From a virus, in IMG/VR virus record IMGVR_UViG_3300020474_001130, positions 1 through 38,182 of that record: 38,182 bases of DNA. One strand, given 5' to 3'. The notes beneath the pieces were generated by a model. That model ran no database searches. It was given only the letters and a program-made list of their open reading frames with translations, and was not told the DNA's origin. This document shows positions 9,699 to 18,509 of the stretch, in pieces. Both the position numbers and the translations under genes were made by a program. The first letter of the stretch is position 1; each line of letters starts with the position of its first letter.

Positions 9699-11618
9699 AT
9701 GGCAAACAGGATACCTTTAGTAGTAAGTGATAACAAGATAAAAGAATTACCGGTCGGTGATAGTTTAAATCTATCAGGTAATTCAATTGTAAACGCAACA
9801 AGCATCGCGTCTACAAATATTAATCTTGGCGGCACAGTGTTCACAGGTTCTTACACAGAACTAACAAACAAACCTACTATACCTACAGACATCAGTCAAC
9901 TAACAGACACAACTAATAAAATAGGTACAGGTGGCGGAACAACTTTCGTACAAGGTACAGGTGGCGGATTAATTATAGCAGGAGATGACAGTACTCAGGT
10001 AACAATTTTACCAAACAACACTTTACAAGTATCAGGTGGTACAGGAATCACAACAGCAATCACAGATGTTGCAGGGACACAAAGACTAACAATCACAAGC
10101 AGTGTCGTAGATACTAATACAACATACAGTTTTAATGCTGTTGATGGATCAGACTCAACTGAAAAAACTCTACAACTTATTGATAGCACAGGTGCAGTAC
10201 AAAATGTTAAATTAAAACAAGGAACAAATGTTGGTATCACAAGAGTAGCAAATGATTTAACAATATCAGCAACAGACACAGATACGACTTACGGCATCCA
10301 GACTGCAACAGACAATCTAGGATTTCAAGTTTTAAGATTAAGTGGTTCTAATTCAGTTACAGACGATGTTGCAATTAAACCAGGAACAAATATTTCAATC
10401 GCTAGAGCAACTGATAATGAAATTACAATTAACAACACGCAGACTTTACCAAATGTTTTTGGAACTATTGCTGTTGCAGGACAATCTAGCATCAATGCAG
10501 ATACAACAACAGACACATTAACGGTTGCAGGTGGTAATGGAATCACAGTAACCACAAACGCAACTAGTGACACATTAACAATCAGCACATCAACTCAAAG
10601 TCTTTTCGAAACATTCGTTGCTGATTCAGGAACTACAACGGCAAACAGTGGCACTGATACTTTAACAGTAACTGGTGGATCAGGTATTTCAACTTCTATT
10701 ACTGGAGACACATTAACAATCGCATACACAGGTGCAGGCAGTGGACAAAGTGATGAATTCAGTAACATAGCAGTAGGTGTTCCTGGCAATAACGTATTGT
10801 TGATTGCAGATGATCCAAATGATATTTTATATATTAGTGGTGGAACAGGAGTTAATGTAACAGCAAGTGGTACGGGTACAGGTTCAACAGTGGATCAAGT
10901 CCTTATTGAAAACTCAGCACCAAATATTGTACAAAATGTTTTCCAAACAATTCAAGTGGACGGTGCGGCAACTACAACTGCCAACACAGCAACAGACACA
11001 TTAACAATCCAAGGTGGCACTGACATAACAACTTCATTAGTTGGTGACGTTATCACAATCGCATACACAGGATCAGGTGGCGGTGGCGGTGGATCTGTCA
11101 ACGATGCATTTAAAACTATTGCAATATCTCCTTCAGGTGGTAGTGTGATTGCAGATGCTTCTGAGGATACATTGACACTAGAGAATGGTAATAATATTTC
11201 TATGAGTGCAAACTCAGGCACGGACACAATCACAATCAATGCAACAGCATCAGGATCGAACGAACAGGTACAGTTCAACAATGCTGGAAACTTTGGTGGC
11301 GATTCAGATTTCACATACAATTCATCAACAAATACATTAACAATTAAAAATTTAATTGCAGAAAGCGTCAACCCACCATCAACATTAACAGGCACATACA
11401 CTATTTCATCTCCAACTACAATTACATTAGATCCTACAAGTGAAATTATAAATGATGCACCAATGAAATTAAAAGGATACACAGTGGCACAACTGGGTTC
11501 ATTAACTTCATCAGCGGGTGCAATGGTTTATTGTACAGATGAAACAGGTGGTTCGATTCCTGCTTTCTATGATGGAACAAATTGGAGAAGAGTCAGTGAT
11601 AGAGCCATTGTCTCTTAA
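9699..11618 (+). CDS. Repeat-rich tail fibre protein, 639 aa
   Basis: The N-terminus (MANRIPLVVSDNKIKELPVGD, about 40 residues) differs from the NIG module of its neighbours. It is followed by a fibre-type TELTNKPTIP segment. The middle and C-terminal parts hold about five copies of a 50-60 residue module of the form F.TI.V.G...TDTLT..GG.GI......DTLTI, starting near residues 254, 303, 354, 415 and 471. A GGGGG run separates the last two. The C-terminal 60 residues end in a DETGGSIPAFYDGTNWRRVSD motif, frequent at the tips of marine phage fibres. The composition is very rich in T, S, G and N, with no cysteine-based or enzymatic motif. It is probably a long host-contact fibre expressed from its own late promoter. 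Confidence 0.8.
   Translation: MANRIPLVVSDNKIKELPVGDSLNLSGNSIVNATSIASTNINLGGTVFTGSYTELTNKPTIPTDISQLTDTTNKIGTGGGTTFVQGTGGGLIIAGDDSTQVTILPNNTLQVSGGTGITTAITDVAGTQRLTITSSVVDTNTTYSFNAVDGSDSTEKTLQLIDSTGAVQNVKLKQGTNVGITRVANDLTISATDTDTTYGIQTATDNLGFQVLRLSGSNSVTDDVAIKPGTNISIARATDNEITINNTQTLPNVFGTIAVAGQSSINADTTTDTLTVAGGNGITVTTNATSDTLTISTSTQSLFETFVADSGTTTANSGTDTLTVTGGSGISTSITGDTLTIAYTGAGSGQSDEFSNIAVGVPGNNVLLIADDPNDILYISGGTGVNVTASGTGTGSTVDQVLIENSAPNIVQNVFQTIQVDGAATTTANTATDTLTIQGGTDITTSLVGDVITIAYTGSGGGGGGSVNDAFKTIAISPSGGSVIADASEDTLTLENGNNISMSANSGTDTITINATASGSNEQVQFNNAGNFGGDSDFTYNSSTNTLTIKNLIAESVNPPSTLTGTYTISSPTTITLDPTSEIINDAPMKLKGYTVAQLGSLTSSAGAMVYCTDETGGSIPAFYDGTNWRRVSDRAIVS
10458..11250 (+). repeat. Five-copy fibre module repeat
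   Basis: In-frame modules start at about 10458, 10605, 10758, 10941 and 11109. Each begins with a hydrophobic F.TIAV-like strand, passes through TDTLT and GG.GI turns, and closes with DTLTI or a similar strand. Copies have diverged at DNA level, so the repeat is old rather than a recent tandem duplication. Confidence 0.65.
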
Positions 11619-11624
11619 TGTTAC

Positions 11625-13154
11625 ATGGATGAAAAAGAATATATCGTTACAGTAAAAGAAGGTGTTGATTGGCGTGAAGTCCATGAAGACCTAACAAAAG
11701 ATAATCAAAAACAATTCATTCCAAATCACAAAGTACCAGTTGACGATTTAAGAGAAATCAACAAACGTAATACGCATTATCATCTTTCAGACCACGAAGC
11801 ATCAGAATTAAGAAAAGATTCTAGAATAGAGGCAGTCGAAATACCTATGATACCTCAAAAGAAAGCACTGCAAGAAGGAGACTTCAATAGAGGCGGAACA
11901 GATTCAGGACAACAAGACAACTGGGGACTATTAAGACACATAGCAGACAATAATATTTTCGGAACATCATCAAGTGATCCGGGTGGAACGTATGACTATG
12001 TGCTAGACGGCAGTGGTGTAGATGTTGTTTTACAGGATTCAGGTATACACAAAACACACCCAGAGTTTCAAGATGCAAATGGAACAAGTAGAGTTCAAGA
12101 AATAAATTGGTTTACTGCTTCAGGAGTATCAGGAAGTCAACCAGCAAACTTCTACACAGACACAGATGGACATGGAACACACGTTGCATCGACAATGGCG
12201 GGACAAAAATTTGGTTGGGCCAAAAATGCAGACATCTATTCGCAAACAATATTGGACAATCCAGGAAATACTATATCAGTTGGAAATGCAATGGACACAT
12301 TGTTAGGTTGGCATCAAGCAAAAACAAATAATAGACCTACTGTGGTCAACATGAGTTACGGTTATGTTTATTACCTTAACACAGCAACAACTCCAAACGG
12401 ATTTGGTTTTAGTAGCAGTGGTCCTTGGTACGATTTAGTCAGCGGAACATACAGAGGAACACCACACACAGATACCACTAGAAGTAATTTAAGAACACGT
12501 GGAATAAATGGTCAATTCAGAGGAAATAGCCTTTACGGTTTTCCTGCAAGAGTGTCAAGTGTTGATGCTGATATAAAACAATTGACTGATGCAGGAATAA
12601 TTGTGTGCATCGCGGCTGGTAACGACAGCATGAAGCATGATATTTCTACAGGCGTAGATTACAACAACAGTCTTGTGGTAACTGCTTTTGGAACTTGGTT
12701 TTATCACACAGGTGGCAGTCCTAATCTAAACGGCGAACCTGGTTTCAATGTTGGTGCAATAGGATTTTCAAACAGCAATGCCGCTTTCAACGAGAAAGCA
12801 AGTTTCAGTGATTCTGGTCCAGCAACCAACATTTACACTTGCGGACAAAATATCATTGGAGCATGGCCCACTACAACTTATCCTTATCATTATAATAGTT
12901 CATTTGGACAAAATAAAATTTCAGGTACGTCTATGGCGTCACCACAAATGGCTGGTATGGCGGCTTGTTTATTACAGGCACATCCAGACTGGTCACCTAG
13001 ACAGGTAATGAATTGGTTTACAAGCAATGCCACATCAACAATTTTGAACACAGGACAAGATGACGATTATACAACAAGTAATAGTGTGCATGGCGGGCCT
13101 GCAAAAGTAGGATACTTACCATTAAAAGGTCAGAAACCGTTTGGAATAAACTAA
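11625..13154 (+). CDS. Subtilisin-like serine protease (peptidase S8)
   Basis: This 509-aa protein carries a complete S8 catalytic triad: D138 in VVLQDSGIHKTHPEF, H183 in DGHGTHVAS and S436 in SGTSMASPQMAG. The oxyanion asparagine N333 sits in AAGNDS. Residues 1-75 resemble an inhibitor-type propeptide, ending in DSRIEAVEIP as in I9-like prodomains. There is no signal peptide. The gene sits among fibre genes and follows the 639-aa fibre by 6 nt, so the product is probably made late. It may act on the virion (fibre maturation) or at the cell surface during entry or lysis; which of these cannot be decided from the sequence. Cyanophage-type T4-like genomes are known to carry subtilase genes. Confidence 0.92.
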   Translation: MDEKEYIVTVKEGVDWREVHEDLTKDNQKQFIPNHKVPVDDLREINKRNTHYHLSDHEASELRKDSRIEAVEIPMIPQKKALQEGDFNRGGTDSGQQDNWGLLRHIADNNIFGTSSSDPGGTYDYVLDGSGVDVVLQDSGIHKTHPEFQDANGTSRVQEINWFTASGVSGSQPANFYTDTDGHGTHVASTMAGQKFGWAKNADIYSQTILDNPGNTISVGNAMDTLLGWHQAKTNNRPTVVNMSYGYVYYLNTATTPNGFGFSSSGPWYDLVSGTYRGTPHTDTTRSNLRTRGINGQFRGNSLYGFPARVSSVDADIKQLTDAGIIVCIAAGNDSMKHDISTGVDYNNSLVVTAFGTWFYHTGGSPNLNGEPGFNVGAIGFSNSNAAFNEKASFSDSGPATNIYTCGQNIIGAWPTTTYPYHYNSSFGQNKISGTSMASPQMAGMAACLLQAHPDWSPRQVMNWFTSNATSTILNTGQDDDYTTSNSVHGGPAKVGYLPLKGQKPFGIN

Positions 13155-13160
13155 TAAATA
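13153..13160 (+). promoter_or_regulatory. Late promoter core (AATAAATA) with downstream RBS
   Basis: The core overlaps the protease stop codon. A ribosome-binding site (TAGGAG, 13165-13170) lies between it and the ATG at 13176, so this gene has a short, normal leader. Confidence 0.65.
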
Positions 13161-13175
13161 CAAGTAGGAGATAAA

Positions 13176-13853
13176 ATGGCACAATCAGGAATAAACATTG
13201 GAACACTTGCAAACGACGGCACGGGTGATGATCTAAGAGAAGCATTTGTAAAAGTTAATAATAACTTTACAGAATTATATGCAAGATCACCTGAAAGCAC
13301 GACTGCGGTTAATTTAGTAGCCGACGATGCCACGACGGCAGGTTTATTTGCACAGAAATCTTCACAAGAATTACAATTCAAAAGTTTAAAAGCGGGACCG
13401 AATGTCAGTTTATCTACAAGTAACAATCAAGTTACTATTACTTCATCAGGTATAGTAAGTATTTTATTCACAACTGATGCAGGATCAGTAGGTCCAATTA
13501 ATGCTTCAGGTGTTGCTAGATTTTTAGGAACAGGCGGTGTAGCAACAACTGGTTCAGGAACGGATGTCACAATAGATTCTAAACTAGAAAGAGAAACTTC
13601 ACCTAAACTAACTGCAACTTTAAATGTTAACAATCAAAATTTAACAAATGGTGGAACAATAACAGCATCAAACTTTGACGGTTTAGTAAGAGGTAAAAAT
13701 GTTGCTGATATAGACAGTGTTGTAGGCTTTGATTTTGGTGGAATTCAAGGTGGCATATCTAATATCATTGAATGGTTAGAAGCAGATAATTCAGTTAATT
13801 TAGGTACCGTTGCAAGTCCTTCTAGCAAAGGCGTAGACTTAGGTTCTATATAA
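13176..13853 (+). CDS. Virion structural protein, 225 aa
   Basis: The protein opens with a close match to the shared module (INIGTLANDGTGDDLREAF, then KVNNNFTELYAR, residues 1-37). It continues with beta-rich, T/S/G-rich sequence and ends in IEWLEADNSVNLGTVASPSS. It has no enzymatic motif, signal peptide or membrane segment. The module links it to the 2127-aa and 467-aa proteins, so it is probably another part of the same baseplate-proximal or fibre-attachment structure. It has its own late promoter and ribosome-binding site. Confidence 0.78.
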   Translation: MAQSGINIGTLANDGTGDDLREAFVKVNNNFTELYARSPESTTAVNLVADDATTAGLFAQKSSQELQFKSLKAGPNVSLSTSNNQVTITSSGIVSILFTTDAGSVGPINASGVARFLGTGGVATTGSGTDVTIDSKLERETSPKLTATLNVNNQNLTNGGTITASNFDGLVRGKNVADIDSVVGFDFGGIQGGISNIIEWLEADNSVNLGTVASPSSKGVDLGSI

Positions 13854-13882
13854 TAATCACTTACACTACACATCTAATCCAC

Positions 13883-13890
13883 GATAAATA
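13883..13890 (+). promoter_or_regulatory. Late promoter core (GATAAATA)
   Basis: The core ends 5 nt before the ATG at 13896, with no ribosome-binding site. It fits the leaderless late arrangement. Confidence 0.62.
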
Positions 13891-13895
13891 TCATT

Positions 13896-16800
13896 ATGCA
13901 TTCGATATGGACAGTACAGACAGGGCATAATTTAGGAACTTTACAGGAAAAAGTAGCCACAACAATTAATTTGCCTGTGTCAGGAGCAGACACAATAACA
14001 AAAATAGCAGGTACAATACCTCCTGGATTAAGACTATCTGGTACAACAATCACAGGTTCTCCATTTCAAGTAAGTAGAAACAGCACATTTGAATTTTGCC
14101 TAAGAGCAAAACACCAGACTAGAGTGCAGGATAGAACGTTTACGATAAACGTACAAGGGCCTGATGCTCCAACTTGGGTAACACCCGCAGGTACATTAAA
14201 GATTGGTGACAATAATCAACTATTTGTTTTAGACAGTGCAATAATAGATTATCAATTACAAGCCATAGATGCTGACTTGAGTGCAAATACAACTTTAGAA
14301 TATTATATTTCAGAAGGTGGTGGAGAATTACCACCAGGACTTTCGATGTCATCCACAGGAAGAATAACTGGTACAATAGATCCAATACTTGCTTTAGATA
14401 TCCAATCAAGCACAGGTTATTATGATTCAAATGATTATGCAAGTTCACCATTTGACTTTGGTATCCCTGGTGCATATGCTAATCAAAGTTTCTATTTTGA
14501 TATAAAAGATTACCAAGAATTATACAATGCCAATGCACAAAATAGAGTAACAAGAAAATTAAACAGATACTACTCATTCACTGTAAATGTAACAGATGGA
14601 GATTCAATTGCAACTAGGACTTTTCAAATATTTGTTGTTGGTGATGACTTTTTAAGAGCAGACAACACAATAATACAAGTAGGTTCAGGAGTATTCACTT
14701 CAGATGGAACGTTCTTAAGAAATCCACAATGGTTGACTCCAGCAGATTTAGGATTTAAAAGAGCAAACAACTACGTTACAATCTATTTAGAATTATATAA
14801 TCCAAGCACACTATCAGGAACGATAAGTTATTATCTAGAAAATACAAATCCGGACGGAACTTTCAGTGAACTACCAGAAGGAACTACGTTAGATTCCTCG
14901 AATGGAGAGATAGCAGGCAGAGTTCCATATCAACCGCAAATTACAAAAGAATATAAGTTCACAGTATCAGCCGTAAGAGCAGGTACAGGTGTTGATTTTG
15001 TAACTGTCAATATTATTCCTTATGAAGACCAACAACAGGGATCGGATCAATTAAAAATTAATAAACTGCCTGTAGGACTACAAGATGGATTAGACGATCT
15101 AAACAGTTTATTAAATGAAAAAATAAAAATTAATGATGTTGAATACACAGTGATCGGAGTAAACAACACGAATGCAAATTATGATGTATTAACTTTAAAT
15201 CAAACTTTGACTGCAACGGATTTAAAAGTATACACAGGAAACGTTTACAATCCAAGCACATATAAAACTAATCCAACTTTAATTAATAGAGCGAACAATG
15301 AAATATTTGTGTTCAATAGAATATCCAAAGACAAATACAAAAATAGAATAATAAAAATTGGCAACAACGAATACAAAATTGAAGATATTCAAACAATTTT
15401 AAATGAAGGCGAGCCAGCATTACAAAATATTACAACAATGACTGCTATGGAAAAACTTGTATTGAATGTGCCATTAACAGATTCATTTGTTAACGAACAA
15501 AACATTTCAATAGCGGCATTCAAAGGAGTGACATACACAAAAGACTTCTTGCTTTCTAGCACAGATACAGAGCCAAAAGCGACAAAAACTTTCACAGTAA
15601 AAATGTTGGGAGAAGTAGATAGCACAATTACATGGTCAACTGCAACTGCATTAGGAACTATTAAAGCAAACTTGATGAGTCATTTAAGAGTTACAGCAAC
15701 AAGCACAGTTCCAGATGCAAGATTAAAATATATTTTAACAAGTGGAACACTTCCACCAGGACTTGCATTAACAATTAACGGTGAGATAATTGGCAAAGTT
15801 AGATTAAATCCAGACGGAACATTACCTGGCGTGACTGCATTTGACAGTCGTGCATTTTCATTCGACGGTGGAACTACCACTGTTGATGCAGGATATTCTT
15901 TCACTGTAAGAGCACAAGATAGATTTGGATTCAGTTCTGTTGAAAGAACTTTTACAATAAAAACTACTATAGGTGGGTCAGCAGAATACACTAACTTATA
16001 CGTACAGCCTTTATTAAAAGAATCACAAAGATCATATTTCAAAGATTTTATTAGTAATTCAAATATATTTGATCCAGATAAAATTTATAGACCCACTGAC
16101 AAAGACTTTGGATTGCAGAAGAATTTAAGAATGCTATTGTACGCAGGCATTGAGAAAAAAGCAGTGGCAAATTATGTAACAGCCACATCAAGTAATCATA
16201 AAAGAAGAAGATTTAACTTTGGTGAAATAAAAACAGCCACAGCAAACTTTGAAGGAACCACAACAGCGGCTTACGAAGTTGTTTATGCAACAATAGTTGA
16301 CCCTAAAGATTCTACAACCAACCAAACAGCAAGTTCAATTAAGATTGCACAATCACAAAACAAGGTTAAAGTAAATCAAACACAATTAGAAGTGACTGAT
16401 GATGTCACAAAATTAAACGTTGGTGGTGCAACATACACAATTTTTGTAAGAGAAGGCTCTGCTATTAACATAGGAGCAGTTGGAAACGATTTAGAAATAC
16501 TATCTCGTACAGGAAGATTATTAATTAATGTACCTAATGGACAATTATTTGTTGATATGGTTACAGGTCCAGACTTATTGGTTGGATCGGTCGCAGAAAG
16601 TCCAGCAGATCCATTTAGATTCAGACCTAAGAATGCAGTGATCAAAGTTGACAGTGATTTAATCAAAGCGAGTGCATCAGATGATTACACAAGATATATT
16701 AGTAACATTAGCAATATGCGTGATAAAGTAAAAGCATTAGGTTCAACAGAAGGTGCGTTGTTACCTTTATGGATGCGTACAGCACAATCAGGCAGTTTGG

Positions 16801-17000
16801 CGGCAATGGGTTATGTGTCTGCTGTGCCAATTTGTTTCTGTAAGCCAGGACAAGCGGAATCCGTTAGATTAGCAATCAAAAATAGCACATTTGACATACG
16901 TCAGATAAACTTTGAAATAGATAGATACGTTGTGGAAGGCACTACTGGCAATAAAGAGGATCAGTACGTACTCTTTCCTGACTATCACTATAATATATAG
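13896..17000 (+). CDS. Large structural protein with Ig-like (He_PIG) repeats, 1034 aa
   Basis: Four copies of a putative Ig-like fold carry the signature (L/I)P(P/E)G......G.I.G followed by a closing beta strand: near residues 40-90 (GTIPPGLRLSGTTITGS), 145-245 (GELPPGLSMSSTGRITGT), 325-375 (ELPEGTTLDSSNGEIAGR) and 620-695 (GTLPPGLALTINGEIIGK). Such domains mediate carbohydrate or protein contact in phage tails. Between the third and fourth lies a region of about 200 residues with no clear motif (KINDVEYTVIGVNN). The C-terminal 300 residues are less repetitive and end in FDIRQINFEIDRYVVEG. This is probably a tail or baseplate-associated adhesin; a specific T4 homologue cannot be named. Confidence 0.8.
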   Translation: MHSIWTVQTGHNLGTLQEKVATTINLPVSGADTITKIAGTIPPGLRLSGTTITGSPFQVSRNSTFEFCLRAKHQTRVQDRTFTINVQGPDAPTWVTPAGTLKIGDNNQLFVLDSAIIDYQLQAIDADLSANTTLEYYISEGGGELPPGLSMSSTGRITGTIDPILALDIQSSTGYYDSNDYASSPFDFGIPGAYANQSFYFDIKDYQELYNANAQNRVTRKLNRYYSFTVNVTDGDSIATRTFQIFVVGDDFLRADNTIIQVGSGVFTSDGTFLRNPQWLTPADLGFKRANNYVTIYLELYNPSTLSGTISYYLENTNPDGTFSELPEGTTLDSSNGEIAGRVPYQPQITKEYKFTVSAVRAGTGVDFVTVNIIPYEDQQQGSDQLKINKLPVGLQDGLDDLNSLLNEKIKINDVEYTVIGVNNTNANYDVLTLNQTLTATDLKVYTGNVYNPSTYKTNPTLINRANNEIFVFNRISKDKYKNRIIKIGNNEYKIEDIQTILNEGEPALQNITTMTAMEKLVLNVPLTDSFVNEQNISIAAFKGVTYTKDFLLSSTDTEPKATKTFTVKMLGEVDSTITWSTATALGTIKANLMSHLRVTATSTVPDARLKYILTSGTLPPGLALTINGEIIGKVRLNPDGTLPGVTAFDSRAFSFDGGTTTVDAGYSFTVRAQDRFGFSSVERTFTIKTTIGGSAEYTNLYVQPLLKESQRSYFKDFISNSNIFDPDKIYRPTDKDFGLQKNLRMLLYAGIEKKAVANYVTATSSNHKRRRFNFGEIKTATANFEGTTTAAYEVVYATIVDPKDSTTNQTASSIKIAQSQNKVKVNQTQLEVTDDVTKLNVGGATYTIFVREGSAINIGAVGNDLEILSRTGRLLINVPNGQLFVDMVTGPDLLVGSVAESPADPFRFRPKNAVIKVDSDLIKASASDDYTRYISNISNMRDKVKALGSTEGALLPLWMRTAQSGSLAAMGYVSAVPICFCKPGQAESVRLAIKNSTFDIRQINFEIDRYVVEGTTGNKEDQYVLFPDYHYNI

Positions 17001-17008
17001 GATAAATA
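17001..17008 (+). promoter_or_regulatory. Late promoter core (GATAAATA)
   Basis: The core begins immediately after the TAG stop of the 1034-aa gene. An AAGGA site at 17014-17018 precedes the ATG at 17029. Confidence 0.62.
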
Positions 17009-17028
17009 ACAATAAGGAACATTAAATT

Positions 17029-17574
17029 ATGGCAATAGACGATACAAGCATAGATTCAACATTTCCAGTTGCTGGACAAGATAACAATAGTCAAGGTTTT
17101 AGAGATAATTTCTCTACAATCAAAAACAATTTCACGATTACAAAAACGCATATAGCAGAAGTTACTACAAACTATGCTAGAAAAAATGCGGCAAATAACT
17201 TTTCAGGCAATGAAATAACTGGTGCATTGTTTAAACAAAACTTTACAAAAATACATTCTATTGGCACAATCACTTCTGCGGCTAACGTTTCCACTACAAA
17301 CGGAAACTTTCAATACGCAGTTGTAGGTGGCGACCTTACAATTACAATGACTGATTGGACACAGAACAACAGTTCAATGGAGAAGGTTGTTGTACAATTA
17401 GTTCAAACAGGTGGAGCAAGAAACGTTACTTTCGCAACTAATGGCGGAACAGTTAAAACAGACTTCAGTCAACCAGTTTCAATAGACAGTGCGGCTAATC
17501 CAAAAGTTTTTGAATTATACACTTACGATAAAGGACAAACTGTTTACGTTCATTATGTAGGTCAGTTTTCATAA
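17029..17574 (+). CDS. Virion structural protein, 181 aa
   Basis: The N-terminus has a diverged form of the shared module (VAGQDNNSQGFRDNFSTIKN, then NFTITKTHI), in which GFRDNF..IKNNF corresponds to LR.AF.K.N.NF of the neighbours. The C-terminal half is beta-rich and contains QTGGARNVTFATNGGTVKT, which resembles the tip domain of the 467-aa fibre. This is probably a baseplate or short-fibre component at the end of the structural block. It has no enzymatic features. It has its own late promoter with a ribosome-binding site. Confidence 0.72.
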   Translation: MAIDDTSIDSTFPVAGQDNNSQGFRDNFSTIKNNFTITKTHIAEVTTNYARKNAANNFSGNEITGALFKQNFTKIHSIGTITSAANVSTTNGNFQYAVVGGDLTITMTDWTQNNSSMEKVVVQLVQTGGARNVTFATNGGTVKTDFSQPVSIDSAANPKVFELYTYDKGQTVYVHYVGQFS

Positions 17575-17578
17575 TGTT

Positions 17579-17815
17579 ATGTCTTTGCACCCTTTCAGTA
17601 AAGATCTAAAAGAAGTTTCTACTAACGACATCGAAAAACAATTACAAGAATTAAGAAGCAAGTATCTTAAGGCACGTAATCCAGAAATCCAAAAACAATT
17701 AAATTTTTTCATAATAGATTTACAAGAAGAATTGAAAATGCGTTGGTACGAGGAGCAAAAACAGATTGCCAAAGATAGCGGAAAAGATCTTGACAATTTG
17801 ATTAATATCGAGTAG
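17579..17815 (+). CDS. Conserved small helical protein, 78 aa
   Basis: This is a highly charged, almost entirely alpha-helical protein (LQELRSKYLKARNPEIQKQL, then a second amphipathic helix) ending in GKDLDNLINIE. Small proteins with this build and a DLDNLINI tail are common near the structural genes of marine T4-like phages, but no function is known. The gene starts 4 nt after the preceding stop, with no clear ribosome-binding site, so translational coupling is likely. Its 3' end contains the -35 and most of the -10 of an early promoter for the next small gene. Confidence 0.65.
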   Translation: MSLHPFSKDLKEVSTNDIEKQLQELRSKYLKARNPEIQKQLNFFIIDLQEELKMRWYEEQKQIAKDSGKDLDNLINIE

Positions 17816-17818
17816 TAT
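17790..17818 (+). promoter_or_regulatory. Early sigma70-type promoter before the 38-aa gene
   Basis: TTGACA (17790-17795), a 17-nt spacer and TAGTAT (17813-17818), ending 5 nt before the ATG at 17824. The -10 is imperfect but has the key T-A and A-T positions. The geometry matches four other promoters in the window. Confidence 0.5.
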
Positions 17819-17823
17819 AAAGA

Positions 17824-17940
17824 ATGCAAAAACAATCGATAAGTCAAAAAATAGCCAAATTAAAATCAGACAAAAAGAAATTCAAACGCAAAGTGGCATC
17901 CAAAGCCAAATTAAAAGCAAGAAGATTATTGACTTATTAG
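17824..17940 (+). CDS. Very basic 38-aa protein
   Basis: This short ORF encodes MQKQSISQKIAKLKSD followed by a lysine- and arginine-rich helix (KKKFKRKVASKAKLKARR). About 40% of residues are K or R, which suggests nucleic-acid or acidic-protein binding, as seen in early host-takeover peptides. A sigma70-type promoter placed 5 nt before its ATG is the main reason to regard it as a gene. The end of its coding sequence carries the -35 element of the next early promoter. Function unknown. Confidence 0.5.
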   Translation: MQKQSISQKIAKLKSDKKKFKRKVASKAKLKARRLLTY

Positions 17941-17957
17941 TCAAAATCAGTTACAAT
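17929..17957 (+). promoter_or_regulatory. Early sigma70-type promoter before the polymerase-fragment gene
   Basis: TTGACT (17929-17934), a 17-nt spacer and TACAAT (17952-17957), ending 5 nt before the ATG at 17963. The -35 forms one arm of an inverted repeat, TTGACT-TATT-AGTCAA (17929-17944), which could be an operator. Confidence 0.62.
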
Positions 17958-17962
17958 TAGAT

Positions 17963-18484
17963 ATGCAAATTGATTCTTTAGGACTGCCTAAGTATGGTAC
18001 AGATGATTTGATGGATCTAATTTACAAAGGTAAATTGGATACTTTGTTTAAAGTGTACACAGAAGATAACGAAGACACAAAACAATTCAATCATGCAGTA
18101 AAAGACACAGGAACAGGTCAGGCATTAAAATTCTATGAAAAAATGGACATTAGTCTTGAAGAGTTTGATTCATTATTACAGAATGAATGGTTCATGCCAA
18201 ATAGTTACAAACAATTTGATATGGAAAAATATTTAGAGCAAGTGTGTCCTGATAATGATATATCCAAGCAGAGGGTAAAAGATGAATTACAAGCATTTAG
18301 AAAGATGGGTTTCGAAAATTTATTAAAGTTCTTACACTTTTTGGTAACGTTTATGCGTGATAACAAAATTGTATGGGGTGTAGGCAGAGGCAGTTCGGTA
18401 GCAAGTTATGTATTATTCCTATTAGGAGTACACAAAGTTGATTCAATTCAATATGACTTGGACTGGCAGGAGTTCCTTAGATAA
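17963..18484 (+). CDS. Stand-alone fragment of a C-family (Pol III alpha-like) DNA polymerase
   Basis: The last 40 residues of this 173-aa protein contain WGVGRGSSVASYVLFLLGV followed by HKVDSIQYDLDWQEFLR. These match the GxGRGS...S...YLLGI..vDPi.yDLlFeRFL segment of the catalytic palm of bacterial DNA polymerase III alpha (DnaE/PolC). In full polymerases the catalytic aspartates follow just after this point (PDxDxD), but here the protein stops at FLR, so it cannot polymerise on its own. The N-terminal 130 residues are helical and acidic and do not match a PHP domain. It may bind nucleotide or interfere with the host replicase; that is inference. It has its own early promoter, so it is unlikely to be mere debris. 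Confidence 0.75.
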   Translation: MQIDSLGLPKYGTDDLMDLIYKGKLDTLFKVYTEDNEDTKQFNHAVKDTGTGQALKFYEKMDISLEEFDSLLQNEWFMPNSYKQFDMEKYLEQVCPDNDISKQRVKDELQAFRKMGFENLLKFLHFLVTFMRDNKIVWGVGRGSSVASYVLFLLGVHKVDSIQYDLDWQEFLR

Positions 18485-18487
18485 ATA
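18480..18487 (+). promoter_or_regulatory. Late promoter core (GATAAATA) with RBS
   Basis: The TAA of the core is also the stop codon of the polymerase-fragment gene (18482-18484). A TAGGAG ribosome-binding site at 18497-18502 precedes the ATG at 18510. Confidence 0.65.
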
Positions 18488-18509
18488 CATACATAATAGG
18501 AGAACCACA

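Noticed and set aside
1900-17000. Many long minus-strand frames within the fibre genes
   Set aside because: They are shadows caused by the T/A/G-rich codon use of the fibre repeats. None has promoter, RBS or recognisable domain.
17796-17821. TATAAA at 17816-17821 as the -10 for the 38-aa gene
   Set aside because: It leaves a 20-nt spacer from TTGACA and only 2 nt to the ATG. TAGTAT at 17813-17818 gives the correct 17-nt spacing.
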